The position numbers were made by a program, and so were the translations under genes. The notes beneath the pieces were generated by a model. The model was not told the origin of the DNA, did not search any database, and saw nothing but the letters and a program-made list of their open reading frames with translations. Of a DNA stretch of 64,000 nucleotides, positions 24,505 to 35,850 are shown piece by piece. Positions within the stretch are counted from its first letter, which is position 1. Each line of letters starts with the position of its first letter. Source of the stretch: Trichopria drosophilae (taxonomy: Eukaryota > Arthropoda > Insecta > Hymenoptera > Diapriidae); assembly GCA_030407085.1 (NCBI GenBank), contig CM059585.1, positions 7,557,001-7,621,000 of the forward strand. Reading direction: 5' to 3'.

Positions 24505-25010
24505 CTGTCTCTTTCAGGTTAGAGCCTGAAGAGTAAGTTCAAATTTGACAAACGCCTTCTATTGAATGGCATCCTCTTGCGTATTAGATCCCAGAATGTC
24601 GCATCCAAATGCGCAAGAATCGTTTATAATATGTGACCTCTTATGGGTCACAGAGGTAAAAAAACATGATGCATTTGATAATAAATAAATACTTCTCATA
24701 GGTTACATCCCGAAAAAAGTACACCTAAAAATATGATTCGTTATGATAATACCCTCTTCTAGCTTAGGGCCAGAAAAGTTGGATCGAGGTGTATTATCGC
24801 GGTTTATAGTTTAGAGATTACACAGAGATTATCCGATACCGTCAGATGTTATCCGGTACCATCAGTATGTTAACAGGTAACATTTATTTATTTCCGTGCA
24901 ATAACTACCTCTTCCAGGTTAGTGCCTGAAAAGTCACATGAAAATGTACAAGCATTGACTGTATACAGATAAATACCTCTTCCTAATGTAGAACTGGAAG
25001 ATGACATCAA
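24505..25010 (+). repeat. Degenerate repeat with CTCTTCCAGGTTAG...CCTGAAAAGT units
   Basis: At least four related units occur (about 24508, 24763, 24908 and 24975). Each has CTCTT, an AGGTTAG/AGCTTAG word, GCCTGAAAAGT or GGCCAGAAAAGT, and then a variable spacer. Spacing is irregular. Confidence 0.45.
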
Positions 25011-26340
25011 ATTGCTGAGATGTAGTCTACACTGATGACTTACAGTTGATTTGCGGAGTTCCAATAATGATAAAATGTGAAACCCAATAACTTCCTAACA
25101 AAGATTTTACATTTTTAGACTACAGTTGGATGGTGGCATATGCTATGAGGTTATTTTATATATTCAAGAAAAATTTGGTAATAGTTCTAACTTTTGTACC
25201 ATTCTGCGTGAGTTATTTATATAATTATTAGATATTGGTAATATCAATATATATTTGATGGTGATATCTTTGCTTAAGTTGCCTGATCAGGATTTATCAA
25301 AAAGAAAATTCTTTGGTGACAAAATTTCGTTTTTATTTTTTGTAAAATAAACAGTTGCAAACATTGCCATAATACCAGGTGGGTATAAAAGTAACTAAAT
25401 TCAAATCTCTGTAAGTCTCATGGCACGTAAAAGAAACCTTATTGTGATATATCAATATTTTTTTTAAATCTTAAGGAGGATCTAAAGTGCTCGATGGATA
25501 AAGTAGGAATTTTCACTAAAAACCATAAATAAAAAGTGAGTGAAACGATTTTTCGAAAATCAGGGCAAACTTAAGGGCAATTTTAATTACTATAGGCGGT
25601 GTCATAGATATGCCCAAAGACATTAATCGAGAATTGACCGAGAATTTGAGGAAATAAATAAAAATTACTTATTTCCAAAAATTCTCGGTCAGTTCTCAAT
25701 AAATATTTTTGGTATTTCCTAGGAAACTGTTTATAGTGTTTAAAATTGCCCTTACAGAACCCGAATTTTGAAAATGTTATTCAGTCATCTTGAATTTACT
25801 TTTTTTAGTGAAATTCACTACCTTACCGGCGGACCTTAGAACTACCTTAAGGCTATAATCTTTCTACAACCTTGCCATTATGTTATACTCTGTGAGAGCA
25901 ATTATTATCAGAAATTGTTTATTATGAATAAAATTAATTACGAATCCGTTGTCCGATTTTCAAAATTAAAAATGGAGTATCCGATATGTCGATATGTAGT
26001 TTAAAAATGCACAATCATGAGGGAAGCTATGTCACAGTTACATAATAGTTACAAAAATAAAAAACATTTAAAATTTAAAAAACACAAGAAAAAGATTAAA
26101 ATAACTAAAAAATTAACAAAAAAAATAAAATAATATTTAACAATGAAAAAAAATAAATTAAAAAAATGACCCTCCTCTACTGTTGACATCTTCGTTGCGC
26201 GGAAACCTGCAGAAATCTGGCGGCTACCGAAGGGTAAAATAGTTCTTCGCATTAAATTTACAAAATAGAGCAACCCATTTTGAATACATACAGAATTTAG
26301 GCTATAAGGATTAGAAAAATGAGAAAACAAGCGATTCGTG
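25010..26340. other. Intergenic; inverted-repeat pair, no gene
   Basis: An imperfect hairpin lies at about 25485-25840: AATTTCACTAAAAA, CGAAAATCAGGGC, GCAATTTTAA and TTGACCGAGAATT are echoed in inverse order on the right. It is probably an old non-autonomous element. No coding gene is seen. Confidence 0.4.
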
Positions 26341-27080
26341 ATCTACAACTCCAAATCAATCTAAAACCAAATTTTATAAAATCGATGGACATTTTCAAAA
26401 TGCAGTCCAACATTATGAATTTTGAAAATCAGGTCACTAATACATAGTCTTGAATTTTAAAAAACAGATCACTAATGCATAGTCTTGAATTCCAAAAGCA
26501 GTTAAATACAAAATATCATACAAATATATATATACATACGATGGTAATTTTCACATTTTTGTCCGCCATTTTCGATCCACCAATTTATATTTTAATAATC
26601 GGACATCGAATTCATAATCTGTGATGCCTAAAACGGCCTGATGTCAAATTTCATAAAAATTGAAGAAAATATTCAAATTTTAGTTCGCTATTTTTGATCC
26701 GCCATTTTGAATTTTTAAATTTTGACAACAAATTAGAATTTGCGACCGAAAACACCCCCTGCACTGATTTTCATAAGAAATTGTTCATTTGCAAAAGCGG
26801 TACGTACAGAAAGGTAAATTCTTCGTCATAATGGCTCCTTATTGCAGCCGCCATTTTCAATTTTTGATAGTACGTCACGTCTTTAATCGGACGTTACAAG
26901 TAATTATGCCACAGGAACCAGACGTGCCCTTCGATAGGATGACGCATTCAGATGGAAAAATAATTTAAAAAAAAAATGGTTTTATATTTTTTCGAGTGTT
27001 TTCCTCTTTAAGACGCCATATTGAAAAAACAGCTAAATTTATGAGAAAATGGAGGTCAGATTTGAAAAGAGCACACTCGA
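26340..27080. repeat. Dispersed GCCATTTT repeat, copy 2
   Basis: Units contain TCCGCCATTTT, followed by an AT-rich segment, then a variant of ATCGAATTCATAATCTGTGA and then TTTCATAAAAATTG. At least five partial units are recognisable (near 26561, 26698, 26848 and others). Confidence 0.5.
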
Positions 27081-27294
27081 AAACTACAGGACGTGAGGTG
27101 TGGCATAATTTCATTGCCTGGTTCTATGAAAACTATAGACATCAAAAACTGTGACAATTTGTGCCGCTCCAACAAAATAATGTTGGTCGATAATTCACAC
27201 GTTGGCAATAGGTTTTATACATTTTTTTTAATGTTCTTGTAATGTTACCTTACACCTGTAAGATTAATACAATGGTTGCATACCACAATAGGGA

Positions 27295-27486
27295 CATAAT
27301 TTCCACGTCCAAAATGTCCACGCCCAATTTAGCCATGACCAAAATTGTGATGACAATTTTTGCAATAGGAATTTCGATCGTGAGAATTTTGGTGGTAGGA
27401 ATTTTGGACATGAGCGTCTTAGTAGTGGTAATTTTGGTCCTGGAAATTTTTGTTATGAGTATTTTGGCCGTGGGTATGTCACCTAG
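27295..27486 (+). pseudogene. NF/GNFG-rich coding-like remnant
   Basis: One frame stays open for 63 codons (27295-27483) before TAG at 27484-27486. It encodes a peptide rich in Asn-Phe and Gly, with segments such as NRNFDRENFGGRNFG and SSGNFGPGNF. Such low-complexity repeats resemble Gly/Asn-rich tails of RNA-binding proteins. There is no start codon, an in-frame stop lies just upstream, and no neighbouring domain is visible. It may be a decayed retrocopy or only a degenerate 15-base repeat (ATTTTGG-type) that happens to be open. Confidence 0.3.
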
Positions 27487-27489
27487 TAC

Positions 27490-28730
27490 AACTTTACTAT
27501 AACAGTAATATTCTGAGAGAGACAAGTAAATCGATTTTATTGAAGAAACGTTAGAAAATATTTCAGAACGGAGAAACACTCCGACATACAAAGAAATATA
27601 TATATTTTTAATTATATAGCTAATTTCAATTGTTTCAAGGATAATATGTATGAAAATGATTATTTCCAAAATGTCTTTTAACCAAACTTCTTAAAAAACT
27701 TTTTTTTTAAATAAAATTATACTATATTAAATAGTTTCAATATTATTATACCATTACGCTAGTACTTAGTATTCACTAAAAACGACTAATAAAATCAAGA
27801 TATTACATAAAACGTAGATTTATTAATGTTGTGAATAACTTAAATCAAGTTCACGCTGAATAGCCAATCTCACCTGTAGCTAAAAAAGAAACGTGATATT
27901 CTTACGGTCAGTATATATTTTATAATGCTTTTACTGAATACATCGCCGTCAGACTTGTAACTTACAGAAAAACATTAAACTTCAATTACAGACGATTTAT
28001 AAAATTAATATACACATTCTCCCGATAGTCAAACTAATGTTCTACATTAAATTATATACCAAGTATACGTAAGCAATAGTTGGTCCGAACATTTATCGGT
28101 GATTCATGTTAGTTGGTGAAGGGAACTCGAATATAATGAGTCTCCTTGATGAATGAATTATCAATTCCAAAACCCATCTAACCTAATCTAGACATGGACA
28201 AATCTATCCAGAACAAGGATTCGACAAGTAGTTTGAAATTATATGCAGCCATTGAGATTAATAGTATTCTTAAATATACTTAAAGAGTACACGAAAGTAC
28301 CATAAAAAACAGTAAATCAATGCTCATGAATATACGCGCTGATTTATTAGCATTCAAAGTTCATCTGTAAATTCCTAGAGCGATGTTATCAGATTAAAAC
28401 GAAGGAAGCATTTGATAAGCATTTCTAGTAACTGTTAGTTTACATGGTTTCGATTAAATTATGTGTTGAAACAATAAATCTTAAAACGTTAGATTTCGAA
28501 TGTTTTTTTTCGTACTTTTTAATGTATTTTCATGTTCAAAATTAATATTTTTGGCATTGCTGAATATTGCATAATCCCAAAACTTCCGACATGTGTTACA
28601 TGCACGCCCAAATATAAAGCAATGCTTTTCACATTACTTCCATAAATGATGCAAAAATATGTTTATTAACAATCATACGAAATCCATATATGTATAGAGT
28701 TTATGATTTATATACATTAAAATTAACGCA
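27490..28730. other. AT-rich intergenic DNA, no gene seen
   Basis: No supportable feature. Confidence 0.5.
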
Positions 28731-28749
28731 TAGTGCAATCGACGGGAGT

Positions 28750-28935
28750 GTTTTTCGTTCCCCTTGTATAGTGGTCCAAAGAGGGATGGGATTACTTCCC
28801 TCTCCAATCGCCTCGTCACGTGACGCAGTGAACCAATCAGATTTTTGACCGGACGCCCGCTCATTGGCTGCGCTGCATCACATGACACCCCAAGGCATGC
28901 AAAGAAGTGGGGGTATGGAGAGATTCAATAAACAA
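28750..28935. other. GC-rich island with CCAAT and E-box words, arranged as an inverted repeat
   Basis: This is strikingly GC-rich against its flanks. GTCACGTGACGCAG...CCAATCAG is mirrored by CATTGGCTGCGCTGCATCACATGAC, giving an imperfect palindrome with paired CCAAT boxes and a CACGTG core. It could be a mobile-element fragment or an orphan promoter. No transcript unit can be tied to it. Confidence 0.4.
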
Positions 28936-29600
28936 ACGTTTTAATGCTCCAAACTATACAGTTTTTACTGTAGTTAATAACATTACTAGACGGTATACTA
29001 AAATTTTGGATCATTTTCGAATCGTTATTCAATATTGAATATTAGAATCTGGCGTTTTCTCTGAATAAACAATTTGACGAATTATTACAGCTCAATATAT
29101 TTTAAGATTTAATTCATTTTTATATTACTTATTGTATTAAACACATTTTTTTACGTATATTATTTTTAAATTCGCTCGTAAATAAGTCACTCAACCTGGA
29201 ATAAAAAAAACTGCCCGCGGTAGAATCGATCCAGGTTCTCTTTATTATTCTGGAGTTTTATAAAGCCTTGCAGTAAAATGTCACATGGAAAAGGCACTTT
29301 TGTTCTTTCGTAATAGATTGCTATTAATTCTCATTTGCAAATATTTCATGTCCTCGAAAAAATTATAGATTAATTTTACGCTGTTATATAAATACGCTCT
29401 AAATTTATTGTTTTTCTGGAAAAATATTTTGTTAGTTTATTAAATCGATAAATCCCAAATTTAACTAAGTACTTTGCCAAACTAACACTACACGTATTAA
29501 TTAGTATATTATAAATCTATTAATAATCCAAGTAAACATTAAAAATTATTAAATGACTGCTTCTAACATAAAGCTATTCTTGACATTAGTTATCAAAATC
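28935..29600. other. AT-rich intergenic DNA upstream of gene B1
   Basis: A small hairpin surrounds 29198-29275 (CCTGGAATAA... / ...TTATTCTGGAG). No gene. Confidence 0.4.
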
Positions 29601-29611
29601 ATTTGAAACGA

Positions 29612-29865
29612 GAGTCTTCTAATATTTAAAATCAGGCATATTCTGAGTTTTAATCAGTTGAAATCGAACCCGCCTAATCGATCAAAAATTAAAATAAATC
29701 GATCTAGCATTGAACTGGACTCGTCTCGAAAAAGGTAAAACGAAAGGTCCTAAAGTTTGAAAAAAGTCGTAAAATCAAAATATGCTAATGCCCGGCGAAA
29801 CACGGAGTTTAGCATTCGACGGATTACTATAAAATGAGAGGATTCATCCTTTGGAGGTACAGTGT
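29612..29865 (+). promoter_or_regulatory. Promoter block of cuticle gene B1
   Basis: A block shared by B1, B2 and B3 starts at TCTTCTAATATT. It contains two ATCGAT-type words, the receptor-half-site-like GAAAGGTCC (29742-29750), ATGCTAATG (29782-29790), a weak form of the pre-TATA box (29809-29821), a 6-base spacer, TATAAAAT (29828-29835) and the initiator ACAGT (29859-29863). The TATA-to-start spacing is 33. Confidence 0.8.
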
Positions 29866-29907
29866 GATCTTTCAGCTTCAGCAGAGCTCAACATTCACTT
29901 AGTAAAA

Positions 29908-30912
29908 ATGAAAGTGGTGTGTATTTAGAACCATTTTTTTTTTGTTTAGAACAAATTTACTCATATTGAAATGTACTAACATTTCGATCATTAACGTTAA
30001 CTACCGCAAGTGTACAATATTACATTACTTGTAGTCATAAAATATGATAATTTTTCAAATTACTTATTGTAAATATAAAAAATTCATTAATTGAAAATTG
30101 AGTTTATATAAACACAGCAAATTCTGTTTTTTAATTTGGGCTTTTATAAACGGAACAAACGACGATTTCAAATAAACATTTTTGGGAAATATTTTCTCAA
30201 ATTATAAAAATTGACATTATTTCTGAAATTTCCGCTCCTATGAAATTAAATAGTTCTTTTTAGAAATTCTTTGTAGAAATAGTATTTTTCCGTTATAATA
30301 TTTGTTTAATTTTTTGTTGTTTAATATTGTTTTCTTGTTTAATATTGAAGTAATTCATTAATGCAATTAATATTTATTATAGATTTACTACATGAATTTA
30401 AGTGAAATTTACAGACATATTTTGTTATATTAAGCGATAATTAAGCAAGGCAACTCTTTCGTAAAAAATAGGCTACAGGACGAATGTAATGAAAATTATT
30501 ATCATAATTATACAACGTTGATATGTACTTACAGGCAATTGCATTCTCGGCATTGTTGGCCATCGCCTTGGCAGCCCCACCTCAGTTGGAGCAGCTCATT
30601 GCTAGGCCTACCCATCTAGGACAATATCAAAAACCCCAGGAGAAGCCACACCATCCAGACCACGTTGTTGTATCGAAGCAGACCCCATCAAACAACAATG
30701 GTCTTGGAAATTACCATTTCGCTTTCGAACAGAATGATGGTCAAGCACGAGAAGAATCTGCTGAACTCGTTGGGGTTGGAAAAGACGAACATGCCTTAAG
30801 AGTCAAGGGAAGCTACACCTGGACTGACCCAATTTCCAAACACACCTACACTGTCCATTATGAAGCTGATGAATACGGATTCAGACCCCAAGGCGCCCAC
30901 TTACCTGCTTAA
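29908..30912 (+). CDS. RR-1 cuticle protein gene B1
   Basis: Two-exon gene, join(29908..29916, 30535..30912), encoding 128 aa. Exon 1 is ATG AAA GTG; the donor reads GTGTGT, a weaker site shared by all three B genes; the acceptor is TACTTACAG; phase 0. Residues 1-16 are a signal peptide cut before APPQ. A basic, His/Pro/Gln-containing linker runs to about residue 58. NNNGLGNYHF then opens the extended Rebers-Riddiford domain, with GSYTWTDP near 95-102 and YEADEYGF near 112-119. The tail is GAHLPA. The expected role is chitin binding in extracellular cuticle. Its first 158 exon-2 bases are identical to B2, while the remainder differs at 16 sites. The donor alternative five bases downstream would break the frame, so the chosen one is preferred. 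Confidence 0.94.
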
Positions 30913-30938
30913 TTCTTTACTTCCCTCACTAGTTCGTT

Positions 30939-30944
30939 AATAAA
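30939..30944 (+). terminator. Poly(A) signal of B1
   Basis: AATAAA lies about 27 bases after the stop, and the same position is kept in B2 and B3. Confidence 0.8.
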
Positions 30945-31330
30945 TAATTCGTTCGTATGGCAATTGAAATGTTTACTTTATTCCTAAATCCCTACATTTA
31001 AGATAATTAGTCTGACCATGTCGTTCGTAACTGGCAAAATATTCTGATTTTAAGAAAAGGGAAAATGGACCACGAATTCTGAAGAGCTGTAATTATAATC
31101 TTAAGTTTTCGATACTTTCATTGTTGCACTTTGACATGCCTGCGATTTCATGTCAACTCCGAGATCGATGTGCTGCAGATTTTAAAAATCTCGCAATCGG
31201 CTACTGATCGTCAATCAAGATGTCGGCTGTCTAAGTTTGGGACAGCAGTTGTTCCAAATACAGACAACCAGTGTTCTAGTTGCAGGGGACGGCGACCGTC
31301 TTAAAAGTTAGACTGTGGATGTCTTTGATC
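30945..31330. repeat. 3' flank of B1, homologous to the 3' flank of B3
   Basis: Sequence at about 31085-31190, including TTAAGTTTTCGATA, CTTTCATTGTTG and CAACTCCGAGATCGAT, matches in inverse orientation 41845-41965 downstream of B3. The duplicated unit therefore extends at least 250 bases past the gene. Confidence 0.65.
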
Positions 31331-31579
31331 GTAACACCTCTAATACCATAACGGCTGATGTTTTAAACTACTCTCAGTGTGGAGTCCATGATGTTGCCAC
31401 TGTTGCATATTTTTCGGCCTGTATAAAAAGCAAATGTGAAGAAAAAAATAGCTCTAGAGTTATCTAATGTGGAAAATTCTCATCACACAGTGTGTTCATG
31501 AGTGGCAGTTTATAATTGATTACTTTAATTACAGTGGCATTTTCAATAGTGCCATAACAGGTATTCAAAACTATTGATT

Positions 31580-32490
31580 TAAAAATGAATTGGTTCATTA
31601 CGGTTCTTGGAGTCGCTGATTACGAATCTGATGTTAAAACGTCGGAATTGAAAATGGCGGATTCAACATAGCAGACAAAAATATGAAAATTCATTAAAAT
31701 TGCCTTCTCTTGTTATTTGAGGGTTTCTGGGGTGTTGATAAGCTATCTGAAGTTAAAAATTCACATCCAAAATGAAACACAATAAAAAGTGGTATGCAAG
31801 GGATTTAGGGTCGCAGATAACGATTCAGTCGATCTTTCGAAACTTAAATTGGCGAATCCAAAATGACGGACTAATTTTTAATAAATTATCGAATTTTAAT
31901 AAAAATTGCTATCTGGAAGTTTTCCGCGTCGCTACACTGAGAAAAATTGCATAGGAAATCTTAAAAAAGTTGCAAAATTACTATTCTGCAATAGGAGTTT
32001 CAAAAAAAAATTGCATGCGATTCTGTGGAGAAATTCAATATATTTAATTCGCCATTTGATTTTGAAATGTTAAGGGAAAATTCGTTATCAGCAACTCCAA
32101 AATATCGCAGATATCAATTTTTATGAAAAAGGTTTGAAATGTTAAATTCAGAATGATTATCTGCGATCTAAAAACCCTCTTGATAGCAATTTTTTAAAAG
32201 TTACTCTAACATATTATATCCGCCTTTTTGAGGTTTAAAATTTTAACATCAGACTTGTTATTAGAAATAATAAAAAAAGTCCAGATATTAGTTTTATGAA
32301 ACTACGATGATTTTTTAAAAATTAGCTCGCCGTATTGGATCTGCCTTGTGGGGTTCGTCATTTTATATTTTGAAATTTTAACATCAGATTCGTAGTTTCG
32401 TGATTATATGACGATTTTCAAGAAAATCTGTTGGTTTTTGGGGTCATTCCTTATCAAAAATATCAAAGTTGTGGTCCATGTCGCGGAATT
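31580..32490. repeat. Dispersed GCCATTTT repeat, copy 3 (longest array)
   Basis: Units of roughly 120-140 bases contain AAAATGGCGGATTC or its variants, TTCATTAAAATTGC, a GGGTTT.TGGGGT word and an ATTACGAATCTGATGTTAAAA word. Orientation is mixed. No ORF of significance occurs. Confidence 0.55.
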
Positions 32491-33193
32491 CAACACAAAT
32501 TAAATATTTGATAGGTATAGATGTGAAAAATATTCTGCTAAAATATATGTGAATATTTTCAAAATGGCGCCCGTGATGTCACGATTTTACGGGCAATTTT
32601 TTCATAAAATTAAGTACTTTTATTGAAAAATAAAATAATTTTAAAAAATGGTAATTTTGTCAGGAATGATCTTGAGCTTCGGACTCTTCGGAACCGGATG
32701 AACAATCTAATAATTTACATTACCCCGTAATAAAAACGTATTTCAAAAGATCTATTTATCCATCATGGCTCTTGTTAATGCACACCCAAAATGGGAAAAC
32801 CTAAGAAAAATAGTCATTATTGTACAATTTACATGGGTCATAATAATGACTATTTTTAATATAATAGCTATTTTTTAATAATAACGCCTTAACAATATTT
32901 TTTCGAAAGTTCAAGAATGTCGTGACATCGAAATCTCAATGGCTTTCGGAAAATGAACGAACGGAAGTAAAGCTTCATTTAGTCTCTAGTACTATATTAT
33001 ATTAGGCCAGATTTCAGACGCAAAGCTCTGTTTCTTAATGGTAAGCATTTAACTGTTAAAAAAGTGGATGGATTATTGAAAACCTAGGATTCTGAATAAA
33101 ATATATTTCTACTTCACAAATTAGAGATTAACATAATAACCAATCGTATATTCATATCAAGAGATACAGACCAAGAACAAAGCTCTGAAACCA
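32490..33193. other. Intergenic, no gene seen
   Basis: Contains a TAATAATGACTATTTTTAATA-like near-palindrome at about 32810-32880 and nothing coding. Confidence 0.4.
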
Positions 33194-33571
33194 CACAGAA
33201 AAAAATTAGTCTAAAATTGTTACATCTTAAATTCATCATTAGGTGAGGCTTAATTTCAGCCTAAAAATTGCGTTAATTTTCTTAAATTCAGTCAATATTT
33301 AGGCTTAAAGTCTTACTTTCAGACAACAATACTGACTTTCAGCCGATATTGTGGTTTGAAGTAAGATTCGTCTAACTTAGATGCCATAAACTCGATAAAT
33401 CTTATTTTAAGTCAAAATATCGTATAAAAGTCAGTTTTCGTCACTGAATGTAAGACTTTAAGCAAAACACTGACTGAAATTCAGAAAATTAACGCAATTT
33501 CGGGCTTAAATTAAGCCTCACCTGATGATGAATTTAAGATGTAACAATTTTAAGACTTATTTTTTTCTGTG
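33194..33571. mobile_element. Hairpin MITE, 378 bp, CACAGAAAAAAAT ends
   Basis: The two halves are near-perfect inverted repeats of about 95 bases or more. CACAGAAAAAAATTAG opens the left end and its complement closes the right. Both arms contain TTGTTACATCTTAAATTCAT, AGGTGAGGCTTAA and TTGCGTTAATTTTCT. No ORF. Confidence 0.85.
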
Positions 33572-34240
33572 CAGCATCGATGCTTCTATATCAATAAAAA
33601 CGTGTTGAGTAAATATGAGTAAATGGTGAGTTACCTAATAGATTTAACCTATATTTCGCTAATCTAGTTAATTTAACTTTCCTTTAATTATCTGAGATAT
33701 ATATAGCTACAAACATCACAAAAGAATTAATCCTCACCGGGTAACTACTCTTCATCTAGTTAAAGTTACTGAATATTTTTCTGAGTGTATGAATTTCGAT
33801 ACAACGTACACACGCCAGACAATCTATTGCTAATTTACTCAATATGTCACGCACCTTTTAGGCATGATCTGTGGAATGGTTTCTGCCTTGAATCTCTTCA
33901 ATTTCACTAAAACTTTCAGCACTTATCATGCCTGCTTTGTAACATCAGAGTTATTGGATTTGTGCAAACTATTCGTGTAGCACACCGATCATGCTGCAAG
34001 TTTATCGAATCTCATATTAAATTATTCTCAAGCAATCGTAGGCATGGGCATGAAAACTTCATATTATCTGTGAGCCTCATCCAGAGGGACTATCTGAAGG
34101 ATCTTCACCAGAACTAATATAATGTTAAACTTGACGCACATATAATGCGCTATACTAATTAAAGCGAATTGGCTAAATGTTACTACTCGCAGAAATTATT
34201 TCCTTGGATGTTTGCTATTTAATATATTTACATAAAAAAC

Positions 34241-34556
34241 TACACGGAGAAAAATAATCAGCAAAATCAGCCGAAAAATCCGCAGATTCTACCAATTTTA
34301 TCCTATAGGGACAGCTGTTGGAAGTCCGTTAGGGATAGCCGATAATTTCAGCTAAATTTACTGAAAAAGTCCGCAAATTTAACGGAACAAATCTGCTAAT
34401 GTAGCGGAAATTTAGAGCTAAGCGCGAATTGAGTAGGGTTAAGGCTACATTAGCGGAATCAAAACAGCTAAAATTGCATATATTTTCGGCAATTCCAGCC
34501 GAAAATTTTAGCTGATATGAATCAGTTAATCCAGCGGAGTCATTTTTCTCCGTGTA
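34241..34556. mobile_element. TIR MITE, 316 bp, TACACGGAGAAAAAT ends
   Basis: TACACGGAGAAAAATAA at the left is matched by its complement ending at 34556. The interior repeats short CCGCARATT and TAGCGGAA words. The ORF at 34329-34646 spans the right end and is not a gene. The ends resemble those of the 33194-33571 element. Confidence 0.8.
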
Positions 34557-34811
34557 TGTATTGCCTAGAATTATTTCCGTTATATCTGACGGCAAATAGA
34601 CACTCCCTCCTGACGCGTCATATCGACGTCTAAGTTCATGGTTCACTTATGCCGTTATGCCTAACTGGCTCTATTTAGTAATATTTATAAGAAGTATTCA
34701 AGTTTCCATTATTTTAGTTGTTGTTCTGGTCCATATCTTTTATTTTAACAATCATTACGTATGATTTTAAACACTTGGTAACCGTATGCAACCGTGACAT
34801 TTAATTTCTTT

Positions 34812-34935
34812 TCGTCCTAGCGGGCGTATAATTCTATTTTACGCCCTCGAAATTTACATGTTCAAGATCGGAATTCCTCACCGACGAGCCTACAAATCGG
34901 AGACATAGAATCGAATTTTACACCCGCCAGGACGT
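34812..34935. mobile_element. Small TIR element, about 124 bp
   Basis: TCGTCCTAGCGGGCGT at the left is mirrored by ACACCCGCCAGGACG at the right. The subterminal words ATTCTATTTTACGCCC and GAATCGAATTTTACAC are also mirrored. Confidence 0.55.
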
Positions 34936-35012
34936 AAAATAATGTTCGTATTACGGGGGTAGGTAATATTTACATCCATCATAGCTTAATACGAAAAACA
35001 CTATTACGTGCA

Positions 35013-35406
35013 ATGTTACTACTGCTACTACTACTACTACTGTTATTACTACTGCTACCGATACTATTACCATTATTGCTATTACCGTTACCGCTAGTTC
35101 TACCGCTAACGCTACTGCTACTGATGTTGCTACTGTTACTTCTACTACTACTGCTACGGTTATTGCTGCCCCTTTTGTTACCGCTACTGCTACTGATACT
35201 GTTACCGACACTGCTACCGTTATTGCTACCCGACCTTTGCCACTAGTGCTACCGTTATTGCTACCCGACCGTTACCAGTAGTGCTACCGTTATTGCTACC
35301 CGACCGTTACCACTAGTCCTACCGTTAATGCTACTGCTATACTGATGTTGCTACTGTTACTTCTACTGCTACCGATACCGTTACTGCTAGTGTTACTGTT
35401 ATTGCT
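35013..35406. repeat. Degenerate trinucleotide tract (CTA/CTG/GTT-type)
   Basis: Almost 400 bases keep a three-base rhythm, mainly CTACTG, TTACTA, CTACCG and GTTATTG. Embedded is a longer unit of about 43 bases repeated roughly three times around 35227-35320 (ACTAGTGCTACCGTTATTGC then TACCCGACC). The tract is open in several frames on both strands (poly-Leu, Val/Ala/Thr), which is an artefact of the repeat and not a gene. Confidence 0.9.
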
Positions 35407-35581
35407 CAGAGAAATAAAGAAAAAAGTTTCTTGTACTGACAAATAAGGCATTGAAAATTCTAGATATCTCAACGTTAAAACAAACCTCATTACGGCAAAT
35501 AAAAAATTGCGGCAAAGACAATACTTGATATCATTTCTAACATTCCTTACACCAACAATTGTTTCGATAACGATCCGAACA

Positions 35582-35850
35582 CAGCAGAGCCTCGGTATAT
35601 AGTTGCGTCTTGCTATATTTACATCCCAATATATTTTCCCTGGTCCGTCTCGTTATATTTACATTTCCCGCTCTCCTTTTCCCTCACTTTGCGGGTTGCG
35701 AACTCAGGAAGGGCCTGCTGTAACGTTACGAACATAACGCGATTGAGGGGAGTGGGAGAAGCCGCACTCCCCTTCTGAAGGTAAATATAACAAGACATGA
35801 GGAGAAGTCGAGGAACCAAGCAGGGTAAGTATATCGGGACTCTAAAGCAG
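35582..35850. mobile_element. pogo-like MITE, about 269 bp, member 1
   Basis: The left end CAGCAGAGCCTCGGTATA and the imperfectly inverted right end TATATCGGGACTCTAAAGCAG match. The interior shares TATATTTACATC, CATAACGCGA and GGAGTGGG with the better preserved member at 49997-50184. Confidence 0.7.

Noticed and set aside
27250..27669. 139-codon minus-strand ORF, Ile/Lys/Thr-rich
   Set aside because: Its repeats are the antisense of the degenerate ATTTTGG repeat. The composition is that of AT-rich random DNA with a repeat.
34951..35246. Poly-Leu and Val/Ala/Thr ORFs on both strands
   Set aside because: They are produced by the trinucleotide tract, which is open in several frames at once.
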